Shown here: piece after piece, positions 1-9,465 of the stretch | Layout of the letters: every line of letters begins with the position of its first letter | How positions within the stretch are numbered: the stretch's first letter is position 1 | Assembly (NCBI RefSeq): GCF_002157625.1 | Contig: NZ_BDMM01000003.1 | Coordinates: 186,001 to 250,000 of the forward strand | Origin: Brevundimonas sp. SH203 | GTDB taxonomy: Bacteria > Pseudomonadota > Alphaproteobacteria > Caulobacterales > Caulobacteraceae | DNA: 64,000 nucleotides | Direction of reading: 5' to 3' | Notes under the pieces: model-generated | Seen by the model: only the letters and a program-made list of their open reading frames with translations | The model's database searches: none | What the model was told of the DNA's origin: nothing | Program-made: the position numbers and the translations under genes

Positions 1-1907
1 AGGGGGCCGTTGGCATAGACGGCGGCGGCGTTGATGCGATCCGGCGAGATGTTGGCCCCGTCCAGATCGCGATCCACCCGCCCGTCGTCATTGGTGTCGG
101 TCTGGCCGCGCAAACGGGCGTAGCCGGTCGAGAGCGTCAGCCCCTCGATCGGGGTGCGGGCGCTCACATTCAGCTCCAGGCCCTCGATCTCGACCGCTTG
201 CCGCTGCACGTCGTAGATTCCGTCGGCGTTTCGGACCAGGAACTGACCCAGATCCGACGCGGACCAGAAATAGGTCGCGCTGGCCTCGAACGGCCCGCGC
301 TTCACCTCCAGGCCGATCTCCTGATTGTCCGAGATCACCGGACTGATGTCGAGGAAGCCGTCGACCTTGACCCCGTCGACATTGATCGAGCGCAGGATGC
401 GGCCGACGTCCGGCACGGTATAGCCCTCGGCGTAGCTGGCGTAGGCGCGCACCCCCTCCAGCGGTTCATAGACGACGCCGCCATTGACCAGGGTGGCCTC
501 GAACCTGGGCTTGCCGCCCGTCACGCGACGCGAGCCATAGGAGGCCAGGGTGGTGAAGTCGTCGACCGACAGCTCGACGCTCTCCTGACGCACGCCGCCC
601 GCCAGACGCACCTTGCCGTCGAACAGACGCATATTGGCCTGAACGAAGGGGGCGACGCTCTGGAACTCGGTCGGCGGCACCCAGGCGCGGTTGGTGGCGA
701 TCAGACGCTGCTCGGTGCGGTCGGTCATCGCGTCCAGACCCAGGGTCGCGGTCAGGCCCGGCACGCCCGGCACGGCCCGTTCGTAGCTGGCCCGCGCGCC
801 CAGCTTGCGCGAGCGGTTCGAGGACTGGTCGAACAGGGTTCCGATCGGCGCGATGCGGGCGTCCTGCATGGTGTTGGAACGGTCGCCGCCGAAGGTGTCT
901 CGCGTGCGGTTGAAGAAGACCTGGGCGCTGAAATCGCCGCCCCACAGATCGCTGTCGGTCAGCGAGGCCGAGACCGTCTCGCCCCGGTTGCCGGCGGGCT
1001 CGCCCTCTATCCGGCCGCGCCGGCTGCTGGCCGGACGGCCGACGGTGCGGTCGCCGGGAACGATGACATAGTCCCCGTCGCCCTTCAGCTCGAAGCGATT
1101 GGCCAGAAGGTCCAGCCGCACCGTGTCGGTCAGGTTCCAGCCGAAGCGGCCGAAGAAGGACAGGGCCTTGGAATCCTGCACCTCTCCCTGGGTGTTGTCG
1201 ACGCCGACGCGACGACCGTTGGCGTCATAGAAGGCCCCGCGCTGGTCATAGGCGACGCCGAAGACGCCATCGAGATCGCCATGGCGATAGGCGGCCAGGC
1301 CGCCCAGCTTGGCCCCGATCCCGTCGCCCTCCGGCCCGCCCGAGCTTGAGACCTGGGCCAGCGTCCGGCCCGTCAGTCCGTCCCGGGTCGGCGCCCCCAC
1401 CGTCACCTGATTGACCACGCCGCCGGTGGCGCCGATGCCCTGAAGGGCGTTGGAGCCGTAGATCAGCTCCACCCGGTCCACGAAGAAGGGGTCGATCGTA
1501 TAGCCGTCGCGCGAGCCGTCGCGGATCGGCGTCGATTGCGGAATGCCGTTGATGGCGTACAGCGGCGAGCGCCCCCGCAAGCTTTCGCCCGAGCCCGTCA
1601 GCTTCTGCCGCGTCGGCGAGAAGGACGGCGACAGGGTCGCGACCGCGTCGATCACCGAGCCGCTGATGGCCACCTGTTCCGACAGGCTCTTGCGGTCGAT
1701 GACATCCACCGTCATCGGCAGGGCGCTGGCCGGCAGGATCGTCCGCGCCGCCGTCACCACCACATCCTCGACCCGACCCACCTCGACCTCCTGCCGCGTC
1801 GCCTGGGCGGCGGCGGTCGAGGCGAAAGCCGTTCCAGCCAGCAGGGCGGAACCGGCCAGCAAGCCGGATGACCGGCGCAGCGACAAGGCGGACGAGACGA
1901 AAGACAT
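1..1907 (-). CDS. TonB-dependent siderophore-type receptor (3' end outside window)
   Basis: An outer-membrane receptor for energised uptake, probably of a ferric siderophore. The start at 1907 is preceded by an AGGAGG-type ribosome binding site and opens a signal peptide that ends in an AAAQA-type cleavage site near residue 35. The plug domain follows, with a TonB-box-like EDVVVTAART stretch near residue 47 and the plug signatures SLRGRSPLYAINGIPQS and DRVELIYGSNALQGIGATGG. Beta-barrel strands continue to the window edge, so about 635 residues are visible and the C-terminal strands are missing. The plug resembles IutA/FhuE-like siderophore receptors more than the Caulobacter sugar-type receptors at 3555 and 57408. 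The ligand is unknown. The gene is separated from the galactan operon by about 190 bases with no gene seen. Confidence 0.85.
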   Translation of the reverse strand, partial: MSFVSSALSLRRSSGLLAGSALLAGTAFASTAAAQATRQEVEVGRVEDVVVTAARTILPASALPMTVDVIDRKSLSEQVAISGSVIDAVATLSPSFSPTRQKLTGSGESLRGRSPLYAINGIPQSTPIRDGSRDGYTIDPFFVDRVELIYGSNALQGIGATGGVVNQVTVGAPTRDGLTGRTLAQVSSSGGPEGDGIGAKLGGLAAYRHGDLDGVFGVAYDQRGAFYDANGRRVGVDNTQGEVQDSKALSFFGRFGWNLTDTVRLDLLANRFELKGDGDYVIVPGDRTVGRPASSRRGRIEGEPAGNRGETVSASLTDSDLWGGDFSAQVFFNRTRDTFGGDRSNTMQDARIAPIGTLFDQSSNRSRKLGARASYERAVPGVPGLTATLGLDAMTDRTEQRLIATNRAWVPPTEFQSVAPFVQANMRLFDGKVRLAGGVRQESVELSVDDFTTLASYGSRRVTGGKPRFEATLVNGGVVYEPLEGVRAYASYAEGYTVPDVGRILRSINVDGVKVDGFLDISPVISDNQEIGLEVKRGPFEASATYFWSASDLGQFLVRNADGIYDVQRQAVEIEGLELNVSARTPIEGLTLSTGYARLRGQTDTNDDGRVDRDLDGANISPDRINAAAVYANGP

Positions 1908-2098
1908 GCGGAGCCTCCTGAAGACGGCCCCGCGCTTAAATGAAATTGCGAGCGAGTTGCAATATACGATCTACAAAAATCGCCTCGATCGACGGGCGCT
2001 TTCCACATCGCGCAGTCGCCCCAATGCCCGACACTATCAGTCTGTCGTCGGCTTGGCCCGTGGGACGGCGCGGCCTCGCCTAATCTGACAGAGCGACC

Positions 2099-3505
2099 CT
2101 ATCGCGATACCTCGTAATCCGCGCGAAGGCCCTGAGCCGGCACGGGAGCCTTTAACAGTTCGCCATCTCCCAGCACGCCGTGGTCGAACGGGCGGTGGTC
2201 GAAGACCTGGAAGGTGATGGTCGTGTCCGGTCGGACGGTGGTCGTGTAGCGATAGAGGGTCGGGTCCGCGGCGTCCGGGGCGAGGCGGATGGCGATGTCG
2301 TTGGCGCCCAGGAAGTCGCCCCAGAGCCACAGCGGTCCCGAGGCCCCGGCGGGGCGGCGCAGCGTCAGGGTCACGGGGGCCGCTTCCTGATAGGCGGCCT
2401 TGGCGAAGCTGGCGGCGGGGGTGGCCTCGTTGTCGCGACGCCAGTCGAAATAGGTGGCGTTCTCCCAGTTCGAACCCTGTCCCCAGCGCGTCGAACAGGG
2501 GGTGGAGACCCAGGCCGGCTCCCAATAGACCACGCCGACGCCGCCCGCGAACTTCACGCGCTGGGTCAGGTCGACCATGTAGCGGCGCTGACCCTCGTAG
2601 GTCGCGGGATAGTCGGGCAGCAGGGAATCGGCGCCCAGCAGATTGGGCGAGGAATCGGCGGCGTCCGTGGTGAAGGGATAGGCGGTTTCGACCACCACCA
2701 CCTCGGCCGGATAGCGATGCCGCAGGCGGTTGATCGTCTGCTCCAGCCCGTCCAGATCGCGCGTCGACCATTTGCGATAATAGCTGAGGCCGATCAGGTC
2801 GAAGTCGCGAACACCGTTTGCCCAGGCGGCCGCGAACCAGGGTTCGACATTCTCGGGCTGGGCGATGTGCAGCATGACCAGCGGCTGGATGGCCGATTGC
2901 GCCCCGGCGTCGCGCACCGCCTTGATCCCGGCGTTCAGCAGGGCGGCGTTGCGCGCCCAGTCGATGCCCGGCCGGGTCGTCTTCCAGTCCGCCTCGCCCA
3001 TCAGTTCGGGGTTGGTCTCGTTGCCGACCTGGACCTGATCGGGCATCAGCCCCTCGGCGTCCAGCGTGCGCAGGGTCTGGAAGGTGTAGTCGTACACCGC
3101 CCTGGACAGGGCGGGCGTATCGTCGCGAATGGACCGCCAGGCGGCGGGCACGATCTGCTTGTCGCCATCGGCCCAGTCGTCCGAATAGTGGAAGTCGAGC
3201 AGGACCTCCATGCCCGCCGCCCGGGCGCGTCGGATCGTCTCGCGCACGTCGTCCAGGTCGCTGTATTTCGTCCATTGCGCGTCATGCCACAGACGCACCC
3301 GCACCAGGTTCGTACCCAGATCGGCGAACAGGGCGTAGGGATCGCGCGCCTGGCCGTCCTTGCGATAGACGGCGCCGCAGTCCTCCATCTCGTTCACATA
3401 GGACAGGTCGGCGCCGAAGTAGAAGGGCGGCGCCGGCCGCGCCTCCTCGGCCTGCGCGGGCAGGGCGAAGAGGGCGACGAGGGCGGAAAGAACCAGACGA
3501 CGCAT
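2099..3505 (-). CDS. GH53 arabinogalactan endo-beta-1,4-galactanase
   Basis: A secreted endo-galactanase that cuts beta-1,4-galactan side chains of pectin into galacto-oligosaccharides. The 468-residue protein begins with a signal peptide (residues 1-19, ending AQA). The GH53 barrel carries GNETNPELM, where E163 is the expected acid/base, and VVVETAYPF, where E273 is the expected nucleophile. About 90 C-terminal residues (roughly 375-468) form a separate beta-rich piece that looks like a starch-binding-type or other carbohydrate-binding fold, which not all GH53 enzymes carry. The start at 3505 was chosen because GGAGG lies 8 bases upstream and the signal peptide begins there; a longer in-frame start would run into the receptor gene. 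It is the last gene of an operon with the receptor at 3555 and the GH2 enzyme. Confidence 0.9.
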   Translation of the reverse strand: MRRLVLSALVALFALPAQAEEARPAPPFYFGADLSYVNEMEDCGAVYRKDGQARDPYALFADLGTNLVRVRLWHDAQWTKYSDLDDVRETIRRARAAGMEVLLDFHYSDDWADGDKQIVPAAWRSIRDDTPALSRAVYDYTFQTLRTLDAEGLMPDQVQVGNETNPELMGEADWKTTRPGIDWARNAALLNAGIKAVRDAGAQSAIQPLVMLHIAQPENVEPWFAAAWANGVRDFDLIGLSYYRKWSTRDLDGLEQTINRLRHRYPAEVVVVETAYPFTTDAADSSPNLLGADSLLPDYPATYEGQRRYMVDLTQRVKFAGGVGVVYWEPAWVSTPCSTRWGQGSNWENATYFDWRRDNEATPAASFAKAAYQEAAPVTLTLRRPAGASGPLWLWGDFLGANDIAIRLAPDAADPTLYRYTTTVRPDTTITFQVFDHRPFDHGVLGDGELLKAPVPAQGLRADYEVSR

Positions 3506-3554
3506 GGTCGGCCTCCGAAAGTGATCGAGAACGGATGGGCTGCGGCGCGTCGGC

Positions 3555-6194
3555 TCAGTAGCGGAAGGTGGCGTCCAGGCTGAACCGGCGTCCGAACCGG
3601 GTGTCGCTGGCCAGTCGGTTCTCGGTGTTGTCGTAGTGAAGCCGGACACGCTCGTCGGTCAGATTGCTGGCCTGGAAGCGCAGGCCGACCTGGCTGGTCA
3701 GCTGATAGGAAGTGCTGAAATCCAGCGTCTTCTCGCTCTCCAGGGTGCGAAGCGCCGAGCCGTCCCAGCCGGAAATAACGGTGAAGGGGCTGTGGTATTT
3801 GAAGCCCAGACGGCTCTCCAGCCTGCCGTCCGAATACCACAGATCGACGGTCGCGGTTTCCTTGGCCAGGCCCGTCGCCGACAGCGGATTGTTGGACGGA
3901 TAGAACTCCTTCAGATCGGAATCCACATAGGCGAAGTTGGCGTAGATGCCGAAGTTCCGCAGCGCCGGGATGAAGCTGAACGGCGTCTGGAAGGTCAGTT
4001 CCGCGCCGGTGATGCCGCCGCCGCCGCCATTGAACGGCCCCGTGACATTGTAGGTCGTGCCGCCGATGGTCACGGGCTGGGTCGAATAGCCGATGTGGCT
4101 TTCGACGTCCTTGTAATAGACGGCGGCGGCGAACAGGGCCTCGGGCGCGAAATACCATTCGTAGGAGAGGTCGACCTGATTGGCGATGTAGGGCTTCAGC
4201 AGCGGGTTGCCGGCCGTTCCCGTCGGCGGCGGCGTGGTGTTGTACAGGGTGCGTCCCGCGCGCAGTTCGTCCAGCGGCGGACGCGCCATGGTGCGGGCCA
4301 GGCCGAAGCGCAGCTGCCGTCCCTCGGCCAACGTCAGGGTCAGGTTCAGGCTGGGCAGAAGCTGGAAGTCGTCGTTGTCGACGCTGACCGGCCTATAGGC
4401 GCCGTCGTTGACCGATTCCTGGCCGTGGCTCGATGTGTCGACCTGAACCGCGCGGGCGCCGAGGTTTCCGGTGAAGGGCAGGCCCATCATCGTTCCGGCG
4501 AACTTGGCCTTCACATAGGCTTCGGCCACGGTCTCGTCGACGGACCAGCCGGACTTGGGATCGGCGCTGTTGGCGGGCTGGACGAAGCCGCCGATGGCGG
4601 CCTTGGCCACCGCGTCGAAATCGCCGTTGATGAAGGACGGCGTGTCGAAGTCGGGAACCGTGAAGCTGGTCAGCAGACCGGCCGGCAGGGTCGCGATGAT
4701 CGGCGTCTGGGTCCAGAAGGTGCGGTCGTAGGACTTGGTGCGGTCGGTCACGCGCGCGCCGAACGACAGTTCCGTGATCCCGCTGTCGCCCAGGTAACGG
4801 GTGGCGTCGAACCGGGCTGAAGTCAGTTCGTCCGACAGATCGCCGCCGTCCGCCTGGGCCGGTCGATAGCTCTGCAGCGGCTGATTGGCCGGGTTGCCGG
4901 TGTCATAGACGGCATAGGCCGACGGCCGCCGACCGGGGGTCATGTCGACGCCGGCCAGCGACGGATACTGTTCGGTGAAGATCGCGCGCCACAGGTTCTC
5001 GCGCTTGGCCGACGAATAGGCGACATCGGCCACCAGGGTCCAGTCGCCCAGCGACCACTTGCCGTTCAGGCCGGTGGCGAACAGGGTCTTGTCCTCGGTG
5101 TATTTGGCGATGACGTTCGTGACCGAGGCATAGGGCAGACGCGCCGCGACCACCGTGCCGTCGATCAGGGTGTAGGAGGCCTGAGGGTCGCTGTAGGCCC
5201 AGGACGAGCCGCCGCCCCAGTTGCCGTAGGTTCCGTTGTTTCCGTACCAGATCTGGTTCTGGTCCTCGTCGATCTTGATGTCGGAATACAGGGCGTCGAA
5301 GTTCAGTTCGAACCGATCCGACGGCCGCCATTGCAGGGCGCCGTTGACGCCGTTGCGCGTCTCGGTCAGCCGCTTCACCTGGCTCTGCGCGCCATAGAAG
5401 GTGGCGTCGGGGCGGCCGTCGTTGTTGATGTCTCCGGGCGATCCGCCCGTCGCGGCGTCGTTCCAGCCCCAGCCTTCGAACGTCGCATAGCCGTTCTTCT
5501 GCACCTGGCGCGTCACGCCCAGGTTCACGCCGAGCGTGTCGCTGAGGGCATGATTGACGTTGGCGCTCAGGCGATAGCCCAGCGGATCGTAGTCCGGCAA
5601 ATCCTTGCCGGCGTCATAGTAGGCGGCGCCCGCAGTGCCCACGAAGCCGGGCCCACGATAGTCGAGCGGGCGGGCGGTGCGGATGTCGATGGTGCCGGCG
5701 ATGCCGCCCGAGACCAGATCGGCCGATTGAGACTTGTACACCTCCACGCCGGAAACGATTTCCGACGGATAGATTTCCCAGCGGATATTGCGGTCGGGCT
5801 CGGACGAGGCGACCTCGCGCCCGTTGACGAGGCCCAGCACCAGACGCGGCCCCAGGCCGCGGATCGCCGCCTGGCTCTGGTTGCCGCGGTCGCGCGTGCC
5901 GTTGATGCCCGGCAGGCGCACCAGCTCCTCGGCGATGGTGACGTTGGGCAGCTGGCCGATGTCCTCGGACGAGATCGCCTCGACCACCAGGTCCGAGCGA
6001 CGCTTGACGCCGATGGCGCTGCGAAGCGCGCCGCGAATGCCGGTGACGACGACCTCGTCCACCTGCGTCGCCGTGTCGGCCTGCGCCGGGGCTTGGGCGG
6101 GGGCCGGCGTCGTCTGGGCCAGGGCCGGCGCGGCGGCGAAGAGTGCAGAGACGGAAACCCCTGCGGCGATGATGGTCTTGCGGTTGATGGTCAT
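3555..6194 (-). CDS. TonB-dependent receptor, Caulobacter type, galactan locus
   Basis: An outer-membrane transporter, 879 residues, probably importing galacto-oligosaccharides. It starts at 6194 behind GGGAGG, with a signal peptide ending in ALAQ near residue 27, a proline/alanine-rich linker and a DEVVVTGIRGAL TonB-box region. The plug contains SSEDIGQLPNVTIAEELVRLPGI and the Caulobacter-type pattern RGLGPRLVLGLVNGREV. The barrel ends in a typical aromatic C-terminal strand (ATFRY). It lies 26 bases after the GH2 stop and 49 bases before the GH53 start, all on the same strand, which suggests one transcript. Substrate is inferred from the neighbouring GH53 and GH2 enzymes, not from the sequence itself. 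Confidence 0.9.
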   Translation of the reverse strand: MTINRKTIIAAGVSVSALFAAAPALAQTTPAPAQAPAQADTATQVDEVVVTGIRGALRSAIGVKRRSDLVVEAISSEDIGQLPNVTIAEELVRLPGINGTRDRGNQSQAAIRGLGPRLVLGLVNGREVASSEPDRNIRWEIYPSEIVSGVEVYKSQSADLVSGGIAGTIDIRTARPLDYRGPGFVGTAGAAYYDAGKDLPDYDPLGYRLSANVNHALSDTLGVNLGVTRQVQKNGYATFEGWGWNDAATGGSPGDINNDGRPDATFYGAQSQVKRLTETRNGVNGALQWRPSDRFELNFDALYSDIKIDEDQNQIWYGNNGTYGNWGGGSSWAYSDPQASYTLIDGTVVAARLPYASVTNVIAKYTEDKTLFATGLNGKWSLGDWTLVADVAYSSAKRENLWRAIFTEQYPSLAGVDMTPGRRPSAYAVYDTGNPANQPLQSYRPAQADGGDLSDELTSARFDATRYLGDSGITELSFGARVTDRTKSYDRTFWTQTPIIATLPAGLLTSFTVPDFDTPSFINGDFDAVAKAAIGGFVQPANSADPKSGWSVDETVAEAYVKAKFAGTMMGLPFTGNLGARAVQVDTSSHGQESVNDGAYRPVSVDNDDFQLLPSLNLTLTLAEGRQLRFGLARTMARPPLDELRAGRTLYNTTPPPTGTAGNPLLKPYIANQVDLSYEWYFAPEALFAAAVYYKDVESHIGYSTQPVTIGGTTYNVTGPFNGGGGGITGAELTFQTPFSFIPALRNFGIYANFAYVDSDLKEFYPSNNPLSATGLAKETATVDLWYSDGRLESRLGFKYHSPFTVISGWDGSALRTLESEKTLDFSTSYQLTSQVGLRFQASNLTDERVRLHYDNTENRLASDTRFGRRFSLDATFRY

Positions 6195-6220
6195 GGTGGT
6201 CCTCCCCTGGTCGCCTGATT

Positions 6221-8746
6221 TCAGGTCGATTGTCTGGTTTGTCTGGCGTCGAGCCGCAGCGAAGCGGGGCGCAGGCCCTGCGCGCTGGCGGTGATGGTGA
6301 TCGGCCCGCCCTGGCGACCCGTTTGCAGGATGGCCTGGGCCAACCCGTTGAAGAGGCGTCGTCGGTCGGCGCGGTCGGCTTCGTGACTGACGGGATTTCC
6401 ATTGCCGACGCCGATGATCCGGCCGTCGCCCGTCGTCTGGAACTGGATCAGGTCGTCGGCGCGCGGACACGGACGCCCCCGCGCATCCACCACGCTGACC
6501 GCGACCATCGCCACGTCTTCGCCGTCGGCGGCCAGCCTCGACCGATCCGCCGACAGGCGCAGGGCGGCCGGCGCCCCGGCGGTTTCGCGCCGTTGGGTGG
6601 CGACCAGCCGTCCGTCCTTCCACCCGCGCGCTTCCAGCACGCCCGGCGCATAGGCCACGGTCCAGGCCAGATGGCGGTTACGGACCACAGGCTTCGCCCC
6701 CAGCGAGCGACCGTTCAGGAACAGTTCGACCCGGTCCAGGTTGGAATGGACCCAGACCTCAATGTCCTGACCCTCGCGGCCTTCCCAGTTCCAGTGCGGG
6801 AAGAGGTGCAGCAGCGGCTCTGGCCGCCACCACGCGCGGTAGTACCCGTAATTGTCCTTGGGAAAGCCGCAGGAATCCATCGCGCCGAAATAGGAGCCGA
6901 CGCTGGGCCAGCGGTTGTAGGGCGTCGGCTCTCCGCGATAGTCGAAGCCGGTCCAGATGAAGCCGCCCGCGATGTAGGGGCGATCCGCCGCCAGGGTCCA
7001 CCAGTCCTCGGCGGTCGACGCCCACCAGGGATGTTCGCGGTCATAGGCGGGCACGATGTGGCGTGCGGCGTCCAGGATGTATTCGCCGCGCGTGGCGACG
7101 GTGCTTCCCGTCTCGGTGCCCATGATCGGCTGGTCCGGGAAGCGGGCGTGATAGGCTTCCATCTGCGGCGTGCGATAGTTGAAGCCCAGGATGTCGACGA
7201 CGCGCGACACGCCCGTCCCGAAATCCTGATCCTTCGCCGCCGTGACCGGTCGGGACGGATCGAGGCGATTGACCACCCGCTTCATCGTACGGGCGATGGC
7301 GGCGCCGACCGCCGTGCCCTGGATCGCCTGTTCCTCGTTGCCGATGGACCAGGCGATGACCGAGGGCCGGTTGCGGTCGCGCCGCACCAGAACGGCCAAC
7401 TCCTCCAGCGAGTCCGGGTCGGACGACATCCGCCGGGTTTCGGCGACGACCAGCATCCCCAGCCGGTCGCAGGCGTCCATCAGCTCCGGCGTCGCGGGAT
7501 TATGAGAGGCGCGATAGGCGTTGCAGCCCATGGCTTTCAGCTGCTGGATGCGCCAGACCTGAAGCGCGTCCGGGATCGCCGCGCCCACGCCGGCGTGGTC
7601 CTGATGGCAACAGGCGCCCAGCAGTTTCAGCGGCTGTCCGTTCAGCAGGAACCCTCGCTGCGGATCGAAGACGGCGGTGCGAACCCCGAACGGAACGTCG
7701 ACCGCGTCGCGCACGACGCCGTCCAGTTCGACCTGGACCGAAAGACGATGAAGCTGCGGATCGGACGGCGACCACAGCGGCGCCGCGTCCCAATCCAGTT
7801 CCGCCTCGCCCCGCCCTTCGCCCCATGCCGCGACCGCCACCGACCGCTCGGTCGTCGCCATCGCCAGTCCGTTCGGCGCCAGGACCGTCATTCGCACCCG
7901 CGCCTGTCGGGGCGCGTCGGACTGGTTGCGCAGCGCGACCTCGATCTTGCCGACCGCCCCGTCACCGCGCGGCGCGGCCTGGATGAAGACCCCATCGGGC
8001 GCGACATGAAGCGGATCGGTCGCCGTCAGCCAGACATGGCGATAAAGCCCCGCGCCTTCGTAGAACCAGCCCTCGCCCAGGCTGGCGTCGACCCGGACGA
8101 CCAGTCCGTTCGCCTCCCCCGGCCGGGCCACATCCGTAATGTCGATGTCGAACGGGGTGTAGCCGCCGGCGTGTTCGGCGACGATCACGCCGTTCAGGAA
8201 GACGATGACGCTGCGAAACGCGCCGTCGAACGTCAGGCCCAGACGCCGGCCGGCCCAGTCCGCCGGAATCTCCAGCTTGCGTCGATACCAGCCGACGCTG
8301 TTTTCGGGATGGTCCCGCCCCAGGGCCTTGTAGCCATGCGCGGCCCGCGGATCGTCCTGCCCCTCGGCGACCACCGCCGCGCCGGGATCGTAAGGCAGGT
8401 CGATCGCCCAGTCGTGCGGCAGCTGAACGGACGCCCAGGCGGAATCGTCGAAGCCGGCCATGGCGGCCTGGGCGATGGGCGCCGCCTCCGACCCGCCTGT
8501 CTTGGCATAGGTGCGCTGGTCCCGCCCGAAGCCGAAATCCTTGTCCTGATCCGCGGCATGCCCCAGGGCGTGCTTCCATCCGAACGCCAGCTTGACGCGG
8601 CGTCGCGAAATCTCTGGCCCGGCTGCGGCCTGCGCGGCGCGCGCGTCCCCGGCGGACGACAGCCCCGCCGCCACCGCCAGCCCGCCCGCCCCCTGGATCA
8701 GAGCGCGCCGGTCAACGCCCGACCTTGACCCCTGATGCCGCAACAC
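6221..8746 (-). CDS. GH2 beta-galactosidase, Tat-exported
   Basis: An exo-acting beta-galactosidase, 841 residues, expected to trim galacto-oligosaccharides in the periplasm. It has a twin-arginine signal (DRRALIQGAGG, residues 12-22). Next come the GH2 sugar-binding jelly roll (about 60-230), an immunoglobulin-like domain, the TIM barrel and C-terminal beta domains of the DUF4982 type. Catalytic motifs are visible: SIGNEEQ (acid/base Glu, near residue 470) and MGTETG (nucleophile, near 547). The start is GTG at 8746, placed behind GGGGAGG. First gene of the operon with the receptor and the GH53 enzyme; together they form a complete galactan degradation set, although no galactose permease is in view. 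Confidence 0.9.
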   Translation of the reverse strand: MLRHQGSRSGVDRRALIQGAGGLAVAAGLSSAGDARAAQAAAGPEISRRRVKLAFGWKHALGHAADQDKDFGFGRDQRTYAKTGGSEAAPIAQAAMAGFDDSAWASVQLPHDWAIDLPYDPGAAVVAEGQDDPRAAHGYKALGRDHPENSVGWYRRKLEIPADWAGRRLGLTFDGAFRSVIVFLNGVIVAEHAGGYTPFDIDITDVARPGEANGLVVRVDASLGEGWFYEGAGLYRHVWLTATDPLHVAPDGVFIQAAPRGDGAVGKIEVALRNQSDAPRQARVRMTVLAPNGLAMATTERSVAVAAWGEGRGEAELDWDAAPLWSPSDPQLHRLSVQVELDGVVRDAVDVPFGVRTAVFDPQRGFLLNGQPLKLLGACCHQDHAGVGAAIPDALQVWRIQQLKAMGCNAYRASHNPATPELMDACDRLGMLVVAETRRMSSDPDSLEELAVLVRRDRNRPSVIAWSIGNEEQAIQGTAVGAAIARTMKRVVNRLDPSRPVTAAKDQDFGTGVSRVVDILGFNYRTPQMEAYHARFPDQPIMGTETGSTVATRGEYILDAARHIVPAYDREHPWWASTAEDWWTLAADRPYIAGGFIWTGFDYRGEPTPYNRWPSVGSYFGAMDSCGFPKDNYGYYRAWWRPEPLLHLFPHWNWEGREGQDIEVWVHSNLDRVELFLNGRSLGAKPVVRNRHLAWTVAYAPGVLEARGWKDGRLVATQRRETAGAPAALRLSADRSRLAADGEDVAMVAVSVVDARGRPCPRADDLIQFQTTGDGRIIGVGNGNPVSHEADRADRRRLFNGLAQAILQTGRQGGPITITASAQGLRPASLRLDARQTRQST

Positions 8747-8789
8747 ACCGCCTCCCCGCCACGGAGTTTCATCCCCGCCTGTGGCCCAG

Positions 8790-8818
8790 AGATGCTACCC
8801 GCACCCATATTCTGTCAA
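8790..8818 (-). promoter_or_regulatory. Candidate promoter of the galactan operon
   Basis: On the minus strand a perfect TTGACA (8813-8818) lies 17 bases ahead of GCATCT (8790-8795), about 45 bases upstream of the GH2 start. The surrounding 8800-8870 stretch is much more AT-rich than the genes. A partly symmetric TGTCAA...TTTTTACA sequence overlaps the -35 box and could be an operator. The -10 match is weak, so this is tentative. Confidence 0.3.
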
Positions 8819-8969
8819 TGAAAGAATTTTTACAGGTAGTTTTATTAGTTTTCTTTACGCACTGGGTCGTGTGGCGAAGGGCAAGTCCCTCGCCGCATCC
8901 AATCGCGGAGTCGATCGCCCTCGTCGCGCAGCGCGCCGAGGGCGATGACGTCGCCGGCGAACTTGTGAC

Positions 8970-9377
8970 GACATCGACGACGGCTCCGTTGCCACGGCGG
9001 TTTCGCGGCCGCGGCGGACGATGTGACACCAAGCGACGTTAAACTGCAGATGAAACGGCTTGAAGAATATCTGGGCCAGCCCTGTTCGGCCGATCCGCGC
9101 GAACACCCGCCTAACGCCGCTGGCGCCTGAATTGTCTGAGAACATCCGCATCGCCCTGGAATCCGTCGAGGCGGCCAGGACGCGCCAGACTGTGACCCTG
9201 ACAGGACGTGTCATACGGAAGACGATCCGTTCGCGTCAGCCGACCCTGGCGCCGCTTGTTCTCGCCGAGATCAGCCAGCGCCACCCCGACCTCAGCGTGC
9301 GCGTTATTCAGGGTGATCCCGTCGAACTGCCGGATCAGTTGAAGGCAGAGCGTCGCGGCGGTGTTCAGGAAATGCGG
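8970..9377 (+). pseudogene. Decayed LysR-type transcriptional regulator
   Basis: Remnant spread over three reading frames. From about 8977 one frame reads DDGSVATA. From 8999 a second frame reads GFAAAADDVTPSDVKLQMKR followed by LEEYLGQP, the helix-turn-helix of LysR regulators (compare the family pattern SAVSLQIKRLEEELG). After a further shift near 9082-9105 the third frame reads RLTPLAPELSENIRIALESVE and then TLAPLVLAEISQRHPDLSVR, the hinge and start of the LysR substrate-binding domain. It stops after RRGGVQEM with about half of the effector domain missing. At least two frameshifts and a 3' truncation make it non-functional. It may once have regulated a neighbouring operon. The rest of 8747-9465 holds the candidate galactan promoter and no other gene I can support. 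Confidence 0.7.
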
Positions 9378-9465
9378 GCGTGGTTGAGCCATAACATGAC
9401 GAGACAGCGAGAAGGGGACACGGCGCTCGCCGCCTCCCCTCCTGCCAACCTCGGCTCTTCGCGCG

